Source: Rhizobium terrae (GTDB taxonomy: Bacteria; Pseudomonadota; Alphaproteobacteria; Rhizobiales; Rhizobiaceae). From it: a DNA stretch of 64,000 nt. Position 1 is the first letter of the stretch. Each line of letters begins with the position of its first letter. The stretch spans positions 1-64,000 of the forward strand of contig NZ_QJKM01000017.1 in assembly GCF_003425685.1 (NCBI RefSeq). The letters run 5' to 3'. The notes beneath the pieces are model-generated. The model was given only the letters and a program-made list of their open reading frames with translations, was not told the DNA's origin and ran no database searches. This document shows positions 9,802-18,406 of the stretch, in pieces. A program made the position numbers and the translations under genes.

Positions 9802-11178
9802 TCATGCCGATGTAAGATCCTGCAGGAAATCCCTGCACCAGCGGTTGATGTCATTCTTCAGGAGATGCTCCATCATCTTCTCCCAGCGCTGCTTGCGCTC
9901 TTCGAGCGACATGGTGAGGCCGCGGGCGATCGCATGCGCTGTCCCCTCGATGTCGTAGGGGTTGACGAGGAGTGCGCCGGTCAGCTCGCGGGCCGCTCCC
10001 GCAAAGCGCGACAGCACCAGCACGCCGGGATTTTCCGGATCCTGGGCGGCGACATATTCCTTGGCGACGAGGTTCATGCCGTCGCGCAGCGGCGTCACCA
10101 GCCCGATCCGCGCCAGTCGATAGAGGCCGGCAAGCACGGGCCGCCCGATCGAGCGATTGATGTAACGGATCGGCACCCAGTCGACCGTGCCGATCGCGCC
10201 GTTCACCCGGCCGGCCTGTTCGGCCACGGTGCGTTGCATCTGTTCGTATTCAGGTACTTCCGAACGGGATTTCGGCGTGATCTGCAGATAGGTCACCTTG
10301 TTTTGGAAGCCCGGGTTGAGAGTGACGAATTTCTCGAAAGCATCGATGCGCTGAGTGATTCCTTTGGAATAATCCAGACGGTCCACGCCGATGATCAGAT
10401 CGCGGCCCTCGACGCTCTGCTTGGCCTTGCGCACCATCACGTTGCTGGCCGCCTTCCTGGCATATTCCGCAAAGGCGGCGGTTTCGATGCTGATCGAATA
10501 CCTGCCGCCCTTGAAGGTGCGGCCATAGGAGGTGAACTTGCCTTCGCTCAGCCGCTCGCCGATCCCTTCCCGTACCAGGCCGCCGCCGAAATTATCGAGG
10601 TCGTGATCCGTCTGGAAACCGACGAGGTCGTAATGGGACAGCCCCCGCATGATCTCCTCGTGGACGGGCATCGTGAACAATACGTCCGCAGGCGGCCATG
10701 GAATATGCAGGAAGAAGCCGATCTTGTTGGTAAGTCCCATCTGACGCAGTTCCGCCGCAAGCGGGATCAGATGATAATCATGTATCCAGATGATGTCGTC
10801 CTCCTTCAGCAGCGGCGCGAGCCGATGGGCGAAGAAGCGGTTGACGCGGAAGTAACCGGCCATCTCCTTGCGACCGTATTCGGCAAGGTCCAGGCGATAG
10901 TGGCAGATGGGCCAAAGTACCCGGTTGGCAAAACCGTGATAATACTCTTCCACGTCCTTCTTGGTGAGATCGGTCAGCGCATAGGTGATGTTTCCATGCG
11001 TCTTTATGTCGAGCGGCGCGGGCTCCTTCACGCCGCTGGATTTGCCGGACCAGCCCATCCAGATGCCGCCATGCTCTTCGAGCGCTGCCTGCAATGCCAC
11101 GGCAAGTCCGCCGGCGGGCGCCTCGCCGCTTTTCTGGGGCAGGGTTACGCGGTTTGAAATGACCACAAGACGGCTCAA
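9802..11178 (-). CDS. otsA: Alpha,alpha-trehalose-phosphate synthase
   Basis: A GT20 enzyme of 458 residues that joins UDP-glucose and glucose-6-phosphate into trehalose-6-phosphate, an osmo- and desiccation protectant. Diagnostic segments: VVISNRV at the N-terminus, [28 protein letters not shown], and the C-terminal [24 protein letters not shown] nucleotide-sugar site. The start is a TTG (11176-11178) that shares bases with the TGA of otsB (TTGA), with AAAGGAA just upstream, so translation is probably coupled. Alternative ATG starts within the domain would delete the first strand. Confidence 0.94.
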   Translation of the reverse strand: MSRLVVISNRVTLPQKSGEAPAGGLAVALQAALEEHGGIWMGWSGKSSGVKEPAPLDIKTHGNITYALTDLTKKDVEEYYHGFANRVLWPICHYRLDLAEYGRKEMAGYFRVNRFFAHRLAPLLKEDDIIWIHDYHLIPLAAELRQMGLTNKIGFFLHIPWPPADVLFTMPVHEEIMRGLSHYDLVGFQTDHDLDNFGGGLVREGIGERLSEGKFTSYGRTFKGGRYSISIETAAFAEYARKAASNVMVRKAKQSVEGRDLIIGVDRLDYSKGITQRIDAFEKFVTLNPGFQNKVTYLQITPKSRSEVPEYEQMQRTVAEQAGRVNGAIGTVDWVPIRYINRSIGRPVLAGLYRLARIGLVTPLRDGMNLVAKEYVAAQDPENPGVLVLSRFAGAARELTGALLVNPYDIEGTAHAIARGLTMSLEERKQRWEKMMEHLLKNDINRWCRDFLQDLTSA

Positions 11179-12002
11179 GGTGTTTCCTTTCGGCCAGGCT
11201 GGAACGCGGCCTCGGCAGCCGCCGCGATGATCACGCGAAGTGCGCCGGCCGATGGAAGGGTAGCTGTCGCCTCGGTCGCGGCGGGGGTCTCGGCGATGCG
11301 GATCGAATGGCCGCCGAACTCGTTGGCGACTCGAAACATCGCCTCGTCGGTCACGTCGTCGCCGATGGCAATGGGCCGGCGGCCTTCGAACGGCGGCTGA
11401 TCGAGAAAGGCCTTCAGTGCATGACCCTTGCTCGCCTGTGCCGGACGGATTTCCTCCACCATCTTGCCGTGCTGCAGCGCGAAATCCGGTCCCGCCATAG
11501 CGAGATAGCGCTCCATCATCGCCGCGATTGCCTCGCGGCATTCGGGCACCTGGCGATAGTGCACCGCGACTGCCGCGCCCTTGTCTTCCACCAGAACGCC
11601 GGGCCATTGCATCGCCTCGCGGCGAAGTGCGGCTTTCAGCGTTTCGAACTCGCCGCCGACCTCGATGCGGCTGATTGCGCCGGACGGATCGCGGCGCTCG
11701 GACCCGTGCAGCCCGGCGATCGGGAATTTATAAGGCTCGAAAAGCCGGTCGGCATAAGGCAATGCCCGCCCGGTGACGAGGGCGAGTGCACCGCCGAGCC
11801 TGCGGAAGAGGTGATGCAGGTCTCGCGGCAGGCCGGGCGGAACCACGATTTTGTCGGGCGTATCGGCAAGATCGATCAGCGTACCGTCGATATCCAGAAA
11901 CAGCGCCCATCGCTCCGGTTCGAGCACGAGCTTTTCAAGGATCGGATTGCCCGGGTTTCCGCCACGGATGGCGGTCGGGCTCGGCATTTCCTGACGCGGC
12001 AT
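11175..12002 (-). CDS. otsB: Trehalose-6-phosphate phosphatase
   Basis: A HAD-superfamily phosphatase of about 275 residues that dephosphorylates trehalose-6-phosphate. Motif I is FLDIDGTLIDL with the nucleophilic and acid/base Asp pair, motif II VTGRAL, and motif IV GDDVTDEAMF. The start is uncertain: the ATG at 12002 (MPRQEM) is chosen, but one 18 codons upstream (12056) and one 5 codons downstream are possible; none has a strong ribosome site. First gene of otsBA, overlapping otsA by 3 bases (TTGA). Confidence 0.93.
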   Translation of the reverse strand: MPRQEMPSPTAIRGGNPGNPILEKLVLEPERWALFLDIDGTLIDLADTPDKIVVPPGLPRDLHHLFRRLGGALALVTGRALPYADRLFEPYKFPIAGLHGSERRDPSGAISRIEVGGEFETLKAALRREAMQWPGVLVEDKGAAVAVHYRQVPECREAIAAMMERYLAMAGPDFALQHGKMVEEIRPAQASKGHALKAFLDQPPFEGRRPIAIGDDVTDEAMFRVANEFGGHSIRIAETPAATEATATLPSAGALRVIIAAAAEAAFQPGRKETP

Positions 12003-12197
12003 TCGGGTCCATTTAGGTCTCGACGCGGCTTCGGCAAGCGCGAAACACAACGGCATGTCGCAAAAATTGATATTTCGTTTGCCAAAAATCTGTCACGAGA
12101 GTCCCGGTTTTATGTTTCGTTAAGCATTTGTCGAGACCCTGAAATTCCGGATATTCGAGCCGCGGACGGGCGGCCAGCGTTGGAGCAGCAAAGACCC

Positions 12198-13004
12198 ATG
12201 TGCCGTTGGGCAGCCTATCGCGGCGAACCGCTTTACCTCGAAGAGCTTGTTTCCTCGCCGGCTCATTCTCTGATCGAGCAATCCCATTGCGCCACCCGCG
12301 CCAAGACGGCGACGAACGGCGACGGTTTCGGTATCGCCTGGTACGGCGACCGCCCCGAGCCCGGGCGCTATCGTGACATTCTGCCGGCCTGGTCCGACTG
12401 CAACCTGAAGAGCCTCGCGCGGCAGATCCGCTCGCCGCTCTTCCTGGCCCATGTGCGGGCGGCGACCCATGGCGGTACGCGGCGCGACAACTGCCACCCC
12501 TTCGTGCACGGTCATTGGTCCTTCATGCACAACGGCCAGATTTCCGGTTTCGACGCCATCCGCCGGCACATGGAATCGATGCTCGGCGACGAGCTTTTCC
12601 ATGCACGCACCGGCACGACGGATTCCGAACTGCTCTTCCTGCTGGCGCTGGAGTTCGGCCTGGACGGCAACCCTATCGGTGCCATGGAAAAGGCGATCGC
12701 TACGGTGGAAAGCCTGTCGCGCGAAAAATCCGGCGAGGCGCTGGTGCGCTTCACCGCGGCCTTTTCCAATGGCCGTGAACTCTATGCCATCCGTTACGCG
12801 ACGGATCATAAGCCTCCGACGCTCTATGCGGCCCCGATGGGGGAGGGCAAAGGCGGCAAAACGGGCTACTGTCTCGTTTCCGAGCCACTCAACGACGAGG
12901 CGGATACCTGGGCGGAAATTCCCGACGGCAGCGCCGTAAAGGTTTGCCCGGATGGCATGCAGGCCCTGCTGTTCCAGCCGCAGGTGCTGCAGAACGCTGC
13001 CTGA
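12198..13004 (+). CDS. Class II glutamine amidotransferase (YafJ-like)
   Basis: 268 residues. The protein begins Met-Cys-Arg-Trp, so removal of Met exposes the N-terminal nucleophile Cys2 used by Ntn glutaminases. GDGFGIAWYGD, LAHVRAATHGG and the HPFVHGHWSFMHNGQISG block complete the glutaminase site. There is no synthetase domain; free-standing members such as E. coli YafJ have no firmly assigned substrate, so only ammonia release from glutamine can be inferred. The ATG at 12198 is fixed by the Cys2 requirement. Divergent from otsBA with about 195 bases between them. Confidence 0.88.
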   Translation: MCRWAAYRGEPLYLEELVSSPAHSLIEQSHCATRAKTATNGDGFGIAWYGDRPEPGRYRDILPAWSDCNLKSLARQIRSPLFLAHVRAATHGGTRRDNCHPFVHGHWSFMHNGQISGFDAIRRHMESMLGDELFHARTGTTDSELLFLLALEFGLDGNPIGAMEKAIATVESLSREKSGEALVRFTAAFSNGRELYAIRYATDHKPPTLYAAPMGEGKGGKTGYCLVSEPLNDEADTWAEIPDGSAVKVCPDGMQALLFQPQVLQNAA

Positions 13005-13020
13005 CCCCTGTAAGCAGTCG

Positions 13021-13386
13021 TCACGACGTCAGCGCGATTCCCAGTTCCTGCCGGAGCTTTTTCGTCAGACCGGCTGCCACCAGTTCATGCGAGCGGGTCA
13101 GGTAGTGCTTCACCTCCTCGGCAGAAAGAGGCGCGTGGATATGGATCTCCACCCATTTGCGTTTGGCGAAATACGGCGCCTGCCCGATGCCTTCGAGCGC
13201 CGTCAGGATCTCGAAACTTTCTTCCGTGCATTTCGCTACCACCCGTGCTTGTCCGTCTTCGCCGGAGAGCAGGGTGAAGACCTTGCCGCCGACTTTCGCC
13301 ACATGCGAATCCCACTGGTCGACGAAGGATGTGCCGGGCAGGCTTTTCACGAATGCGTCGAAACCCTTGCGTTCGAAAACGCTCAT
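13021..13386 (-). CDS. MmcQ/YjbR-family protein
   Basis: A 121-residue protein of the MmcQ/YjbR (CyaY-like fold) family. Typical positions are FVKSLPGT, KVFTLLSGEDG, VVAKCTEE, APYFAKRKWVEI and the C-terminal SHELVAAGLTKKLR. Members bind DNA in some reports, but no firm function is known. It begins one base after the coaBC stop and is probably co-transcribed with it. Confidence 0.85.
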   Translation of the reverse strand: MSVFERKGFDAFVKSLPGTSFVDQWDSHVAKVGGKVFTLLSGEDGQARVVAKCTEESFEILTALEGIGQAPYFAKRKWVEIHIHAPLSAEEVKHYLTRSHELVAAGLTKKLRQELGIALTS

Positions 13387-13387
13387 C

Positions 13388-14599
13388 TCATGTCTCCATC
13401 AGGCGGGCGGCGATCAATGCCGCCAGACGGTCCGCGACCTCCTCTTTGCCGAGGTCCGGCCATTCGTCGATGCCGTTCGCGCTGATGATCTTCACCTTGT
13501 TGCGGATGCCGCCCATCACGCCGGTCTCCGGCGAGACGTCGTTGGCGACGATCATGTCGGCACCCTTGCGCTCCAGTTTCGCTCGGCCGTTGTTCACCAC
13601 GTCCTGCGTTTCGGCCGCGAAGCCGACCACCAGTTTCGGCCGCTTTTCGTGATGACCGACGGTTTTGAGGATGTCGGGGTTTTCGGCAAGTTGCAGCGGC
13701 GGTGGCGGCTCGCCCGGTTGTTTCTTGATCTTTTGGCCGGCGGAGGAGGCGACGCGCCAGTCCGCGACGGCCGCTACCATCACCGCGATATCGGCCGGCA
13801 GGCGTGAGATCACCGCCTGAAGCATTTCCTCGGCCCGCTCCACATGCACGGTCCGCACACCTGCCGGATCGGGTATCGTCACCGGACCCGAGACGAGGGC
13901 GACGTCGGCACCAAGCTTTGCCAGCGCGGCGGCGATCGCATGGCCCTGCCGGCCTGAGGAGCGGTTGGCGATGTAGCGCACCGGGTCGATGGGCTCGTGG
14001 GTCGGGCCGGAGGTGACGATGACGGTCCTGCCGGCAAGCGGCTTCGGCCCGCCGTCGAGCAGTTTGACGACCGCCGAAACGATCTCCAGCGGTTCGGCCA
14101 TTCGCCCGACACCCGCCTCGTTGCTTTCCGCCATCTCGCCGGCCATCGGACCGACGAAATGGATACCGTCGCGCTTCAACGTCTCGGCATTGCGCCTGGT
14201 CGGCGGCGCGTCCCACATCTTGGGGTTCATGGCGGGCGCGATCAGTACCGGCCGGTCGGTGGCGAGCAGCACGGCGCTGGCAAGGTCGTCTGCCAGCCCA
14301 TGCGCCATCTTCGCCATCAGGTCGGCGCTTGCCGGTGCGACGACCACCAGATCGGTATCGCGGGCGAGCCGGATATGCCCGACGTCCTGTTCGTCCTCGC
14401 GCGAAAAGAGGTCGAGATAGACATGGCCGGCGGAAAGCGCCCCGACCGCGAGCGGCGTGATGAATTCCTGCGCCGCCTTGGTCATGACCGGCCGCACGCT
14501 CGCCCCGTGCTCGCGAAGCCGGCGGATGAGATCGAGGCTCTTGTAGGCCGCGATGCCGCCGGAAATGATCAGAAGGATGCGCTTGCCCGAAAGTTCCAT
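13388..14599 (-). CDS. coaBC: Bifunctional phosphopantothenoylcysteine decarboxylase/phosphopantothenate-cysteine ligase
   Basis: A 403-residue fusion that catalyses two coenzyme A steps. The N-terminal CoaC half is a flavoprotein (GKRILLIISGGIAAYKSLDLI, PAMNPKMWDAPPT with the PXMNXXMW motif; VGPMAGEMAE). The C-terminal CoaB half starts near residue 190 with VIVTSGPTHEPIDPVRYIANRSSG and KLVVGFAAET. A Cys in the active-site loop equivalent to E. coli C158 is not obvious by eye (the segment reads GPMAGEMAESNEAGVGRMAEP), consistent with an alphaproteobacterial variant. Standard length. Confidence 0.95.
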   Translation of the reverse strand: MELSGKRILLIISGGIAAYKSLDLIRRLREHGASVRPVMTKAAQEFITPLAVGALSAGHVYLDLFSREDEQDVGHIRLARDTDLVVVAPASADLMAKMAHGLADDLASAVLLATDRPVLIAPAMNPKMWDAPPTRRNAETLKRDGIHFVGPMAGEMAESNEAGVGRMAEPLEIVSAVVKLLDGGPKPLAGRTVIVTSGPTHEPIDPVRYIANRSSGRQGHAIAAALAKLGADVALVSGPVTIPDPAGVRTVHVERAEEMLQAVISRLPADIAVMVAAVADWRVASSAGQKIKKQPGEPPPPLQLAENPDILKTVGHHEKRPKLVVGFAAETQDVVNNGRAKLERKGADMIVANDVSPETGVMGGIRNKVKIISANGIDEWPDLGKEEVADRLAALIAARLMET

Positions 14600-14805
14600 G
14601 CCTTGACCCGCGATGACAGTGGCCGGAAGCTAAGCCTTTGCCGTTCGAAGTCAATCGGCATCGATGGGGGGCAGTTTGCCCCGGCTTGCATGGAGATCGG
14701 GACTGCGCTACTCCTGTCCGCGGCCGGATGCGGCCAGCCGCCCGCGGGTTTTCAGCCAAGGTGAATGCATCCTACGAATTCTCATCCTTGCCACTGGCTT
14801 AGATG

Positions 14806-14845
14806 ACGAACGGTTCAGCAATGCGGGCACTGACACGCCGTTCGT
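14806..14845. promoter_or_regulatory. Inverted repeat in leader of glyoxalase-like gene
   Basis: ACGAACGG (14806-14813) and CCGTTCGT (14838-14845) form a perfect 8-bp dyad with a 24-base spacer, ending 17 bases before the next start codon and just upstream of its GGAGGA ribosome site. It could be a hairpin in the leader or an operator. Confidence 0.35.
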
Positions 14846-14862
14846 TGTTTGGAGGATAGAGA

Positions 14863-15417
14863 ATGCGCGATTTTCGCGATGCAAAACTGATGGCCCAAAA
14901 TCTACGCGAGGCGCTCGCCTTCCGCAAGATCGACGTGACCCACAGCCAGGCTCTGGAACTGGTCGCTGCCGAATTCGGCTACGACGAATGGAATGTACTC
15001 GCTGCCAAGATCGCGGCGGCCGAACCACAGCCTGAAAAATCGGACGATATCTGGATCCAGCCGGCTATCCCGATCTTCCGGATATTTTCGATCGAAAAGG
15101 CAATGGAATTCTACTGCGACTTCTTAGGCTTCAAGCTGGACTGGGAGCACCGTTTCGGCGAAAACTTTCCGCTCTATTGCCAGGTCTCCCGCAGCGGTTT
15201 GCTGATGCACCTGTCGGAACATGCGGGCGATGCCTCGCCGGGCGCGCGCACCTTCGTGCCGATGCGGGGCATCCGCGCCTTCCACGCCGAGCTGAGCGGC
15301 AAAAACTACCGCTATATGAAGCCGGGTCTGGAACAGGCTGATTGGGGCCTGGAACTGGCCGTTACCGACCCCTTCAGCAATCGCATCACCTTCTGCGAGC
15401 GGGAAATTAAGGGCTGA
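14863..15417 (+). CDS. Glyoxalase-superfamily protein with N-terminal helical domain
   Basis: A 184-residue protein with two parts. The first 50 residues (LREALAFRKIDVTHSQALELVAAEFGYDEWNVLAAK, split here as SHSQALE-like then GYDEWN) match the small helical domain found with a subset of glyoxalase/bleomycin-resistance-like proteins. Residues 63-184 are a VOC fold (FRIFSIEKAMEFYCDFLGF, GARTFVPM, DPFSNRITFCE). Its substrate is unknown; related proteins are annotated as bleomycin-binding, which I cannot support here. Strong GGAGGA ribosome site at about 14851. Confidence 0.8.
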   Translation: MRDFRDAKLMAQNLREALAFRKIDVTHSQALELVAAEFGYDEWNVLAAKIAAAEPQPEKSDDIWIQPAIPIFRIFSIEKAMEFYCDFLGFKLDWEHRFGENFPLYCQVSRSGLLMHLSEHAGDASPGARTFVPMRGIRAFHAELSGKNYRYMKPGLEQADWGLELAVTDPFSNRITFCEREIKG

Positions 15418-16290
15418 TCACACCAATCCCATCAGGTTGAGCGCGATCGGGGAGCGCTGTGCCTTCAACATGGCGAGCCCCAGCCGTGCGATCAGCGGCG
15501 GCCCTTCGATCGGCCGGAAGACCACGCCTTCGATCGCCAATTTGGCGATCGAAGCGGGTACGATCGACACGCCGAGATCGGCGGCCACCAGATTGATCAC
15601 CGAGGGGATCTGCGGCGCCTCCTGCGTCACCGCCAGATCGAACCCCGCCTCGCGGCAGCCGCGCACGATATCGTCGTAGAGGCTGAGGCCCACCGTGCGC
15701 GGGAAAAGAATGAAGGGCTCGCCGGCCAGCGCTGAAAGCGGCACCTGACTGTGTCCGGCAAGCGGATGATGCGCCGGCAGCGCGATCAGCATCGGCTCGT
15801 CGGGCAGGCGTTTCATCCGCACTTCCCGCGGATCTTCCAGTCCGGGGCGAATGAAGGCTGCGTCCAGTTCACCGCGTACCAGCTTTTCCATCAGCCAGTT
15901 GCTGTTCATCTCGCTCAGCGCCAGCGCCACATCCGGCCACTGGTTGCGAAAGCGCCGGATCGCACCGGTCACCAGCGGATTGAAAGCGGCGGAAGCCGTG
16001 AAACCCAGGGCCAACCGCCCGGTTTCGCCGCGTGCTGTCCGTTGGGCGGAAAGGATGGCGTTGTCGGCGGAAGCCAGGCAAGCCTTCGCCTCGGCCAGGA
16101 ATGCAATGCCGGCCGCCGTCAGTTCCGCCCCGTGCGGCACGCGATGGAAGAGCGCAGTGCCGATCTCCATTTCGAGAACGCGGATCTGCTGGCTGAGCGG
16201 CGGTTGGCCGATGCCGAGCTTTGCCGCCGCGCGGGTGAAGTTGCCCTCCTCGGCGACCGCCAGAAAGTACCGGATATGCCGCAGCTCCAT
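15418..16290 (-). CDS. LysR-family regulator (YnfL-like context)
   Basis: A 290-residue LysR regulator: HTH at residues 1-60 (MELRHIRYFLAVAEEGNFTRAAAKLGIGQPPLSQQI, split: RYFLAVAEEGNF, GQPPLSQQIRVLE), then a PBP2-like effector domain. It diverges, with an 89-base gap, from a YnfM-like MFS transporter, the same arrangement as ynfL-ynfM in E. coli. The transporter is broken but the regulator is intact. A short TCCA-N5-TGGA dyad lies at 16317-16329 in the shared gap and could be an operator half-site pair. Confidence 0.9.
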   Translation of the reverse strand: MELRHIRYFLAVAEEGNFTRAAAKLGIGQPPLSQQIRVLEMEIGTALFHRVPHGAELTAAGIAFLAEAKACLASADNAILSAQRTARGETGRLALGFTASAAFNPLVTGAIRRFRNQWPDVALALSEMNSNWLMEKLVRGELDAAFIRPGLEDPREVRMKRLPDEPMLIALPAHHPLAGHSQVPLSALAGEPFILFPRTVGLSLYDDIVRGCREAGFDLAVTQEAPQIPSVINLVAADLGVSIVPASIAKLAIEGVVFRPIEGPPLIARLGLAMLKAQRSPIALNLMGLV

Positions 16291-16379
16291 ATGCAGAACC
16301 TATCGAGATTGTCTGCTCCATATATTGGACACATGAGGATCGCCTGGCTACCTTTTCCTCATCGAAAGGTTTTCTGATT

Positions 16380-17627
16380 ATGCCGCGTGCCGCCGACCTC
16401 CGGACAGATGCCCTCGCGTCTCCCGATATTCATCTCGTAAAACCTGCCGGGAAAGAGGCGGAAAAGCAGTTTCTGATTCGCGGCACCCCGCCTTACCGCC
16501 GCGCGAGCCTGGCCTTCTTCATGTCCGGCTTTGCCACCTTCGCGCTGCTTTATTGCGTGCAGCCGCTGATGCCGATCTTTTCGCAGGATTTCGGTGTGAG
16601 CCCGGCCGCAAGTTCTCTGTCGCTCTCGCTTTCCACCGGTTTTCTCGCGGTGGCGATCTTCTGCGCTGCGGCGGTCTCGGAGCGGTTCGGGCGGCGCAGC
16701 TTGATGTTCGTGTCGCTGCTCGGCGCCTCGCTCTGTACGATCGCCTGCGCCACTATGCCGGATTGGAATGCACTTCTGGTCATCCGGGCTCTGGAAGGTT
16801 TTCTGCTCGGCGGGGTGCCGGCCCCGTCGCCATGGCCTATCTTTCGGAGGAGATCGATCCCAAGGGGCTCGGCGCCTCGATGGGCCTTTACATCGCCGGC
16901 AACGCCTTCGGCGGTATGGCGGGCCGCGTCCTCACCGGCATGCTGGCGGAATATTTCTCCTGGCGCCTGGCTCTGGCCGGCATGGGAGCGATGGGCATCG
17001 CCGCAGCGATCGGTTTCCTGGTCCTTTTGCCGCCGTCGCGCAATTTTCACCCGCGCAAATCCGATGCGCGATACCATATCGATGCTTGGCTCGGGCACCT
17101 GAGGAACCCCGCGCTGGCCCTACTTTTCGCCATCGGCTTCCTGGCGATGGGCGCCTTCGTGACCATCTATAATTATGCGGGCTTCCGCCCAGACCGAACT
17201 CGGCCTGATCTTCACGGTCTACCTCTTCGGCATCGCAGCCTCCTGGGCGGCGGGGCATTTCGGTGATCGCTTTGGCCATTTCCTGGTCATGCCGATAGGC
17301 ATTCTCGTGGCTGTGGCGGGGGTGGTGGCCACGCTCGCGCCGTCATTGTGGCTGATCATCCTCGGCATCGTGCTGCTCACCGCCGGCTTCTTCATGGCCC
17401 ATTCGGTGGCGAGCGCGCTGGTCGGCAAGCTGGCGCGCGGCACCAAGGGCCACGCATCGTCGCTCTATCTGCTGGGATATTATCTCGGCTCCAGCATTGC
17501 TGGCTCGCTCGGCGGCCATTTCTGGAGCGCCGATGGCTGGCGGGCGGTCGCCGCCTTCACCGGCATCATGCTGCTCGCCTCGCTTGCCGCTGCACTGCAG
17601 GCCGGGCGAATCGCCCGGAGGGACTAG
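16380..17627 (+). pseudogene. MFS transporter (YnfM-like), frameshifted
   Basis: The three reading frames together give a nearly complete 12-TM major facilitator. Frame 1 runs from 16380 to about 16826 (FFMSGFATFALLYCVQP, SERFGRRSLM). The second frame takes over with VAMAYLSEEIDPKGLG up to YNYAGFR at about 17186, and a third frame continues with QTELGLIFTVYLFG to the stop at 17627. The first break is in GCCGGCCCCGTCGCC, two extra bases (or one missing). The second looks like a deletion: related transporters have 8-9 more residues between GFR and the QTE-like segment. Two independent lesions argue for a true pseudogene. Divergent from its putative LysR regulator. Confidence 0.87.
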
Positions 17628-18406
17628 CCCTTCCTTTTCGCCGTGGGCATGGATTCCACGGGTGTGGTCAGCCTGAAATCGGCCATTTCAGCAGGGGTAA
17701 GGTAATAGAGCCGGTCCGGGGGCGTTTCGAGCGCGTTGATCCAGAGACCCGCGCCGATGCCCATCGCGTCGAGATGCCGGGCGACCCGTGCGGTGGTCGA
17801 TTGCGCCGAAGACATCGCCTGTTCCGCCGTCGGCTGGTTCCTGGCCCCATTGAATACCTGATGGACGCCGATCACCGCATCCTTCTCCGCCACACGGCCG
17901 AGGCCGCCGGCAAAGACGATCGGGCAGGAGGAGGCGCAAAGCGCCTTGCTGGCGACCTTCGTATTGAGCTTCTTCTCCCTGATCAGTTTCGACATGGCCA
18001 GCGCATCGTCGACTGAACCGCCGGGAGAATTGAGCGCCACCACCTTCACATATTCGCCGCGCGCCTCGATCTCCTGCGCAAACCGTCCGGCTGCACCCAG
18101 ATCGATCGTTCCTTCGGCCAGGAGCATGCCGCCGGGTTTCAGTTCGAACTTCATCGGCTGGCGCAATACTTCCTTCGGGCTTGCAGGCTGCACCGGCGGT
18201 GCCGCCGGCACACCTTCGGTAAGCGCCGGCGGCAACACGGGCTGGTCCTCATGCATCGGATCGAAGCCCGGCAGCTCCGCATTGGCGGTGGCGATTTCGC
18301 GAATGTCAACGACCAGAAACGCGGCCGCCACACACAGCAGGATGTAGAAGGCGCCGCGCATCAGCGCCCCGTCGTCGAGCCTCCTGACCGCGTCACCGAT
18401 CCTCAT
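17624..18406 (-). CDS. ClpP-like periplasmic serine protease homologue (COG3904 type)
   Basis: 260 residues from the ATG at 18406. A cytoplasmic N-terminus is followed by one membrane anchor (about 17-33) and a Pro-rich linker, placing the rest in the periplasm. Residues 95-230 follow the ClpP/crotonase fold: VVALNSPGGSVDDAL, then CASSC with candidate nucleophile S160, and IGVHQVF with candidate H182, matching the Ser-His spacing of ClpP. Activity is inferred only. Its start overlaps the upstream membrane-protein gene by 14 bases and its stop overlaps the MFS pseudogene by 4 bases. Confidence 0.78.
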   Translation of the reverse strand: MRIGDAVRRLDDGALMRGAFYILLCVAAAFLVVDIREIATANAELPGFDPMHEDQPVLPPALTEGVPAAPPVQPASPKEVLRQPMKFELKPGGMLLAEGTIDLGAAGRFAQEIEARGEYVKVVALNSPGGSVDDALAMSKLIREKKLNTKVASKALCASSCPIVFAGGLGRVAEKDAVIGVHQVFNGARNQPTAEQAMSSAQSTTARVARHLDAMGIGAGLWINALETPPDRLYYLTPAEMADFRLTTPVESMPTAKRKG

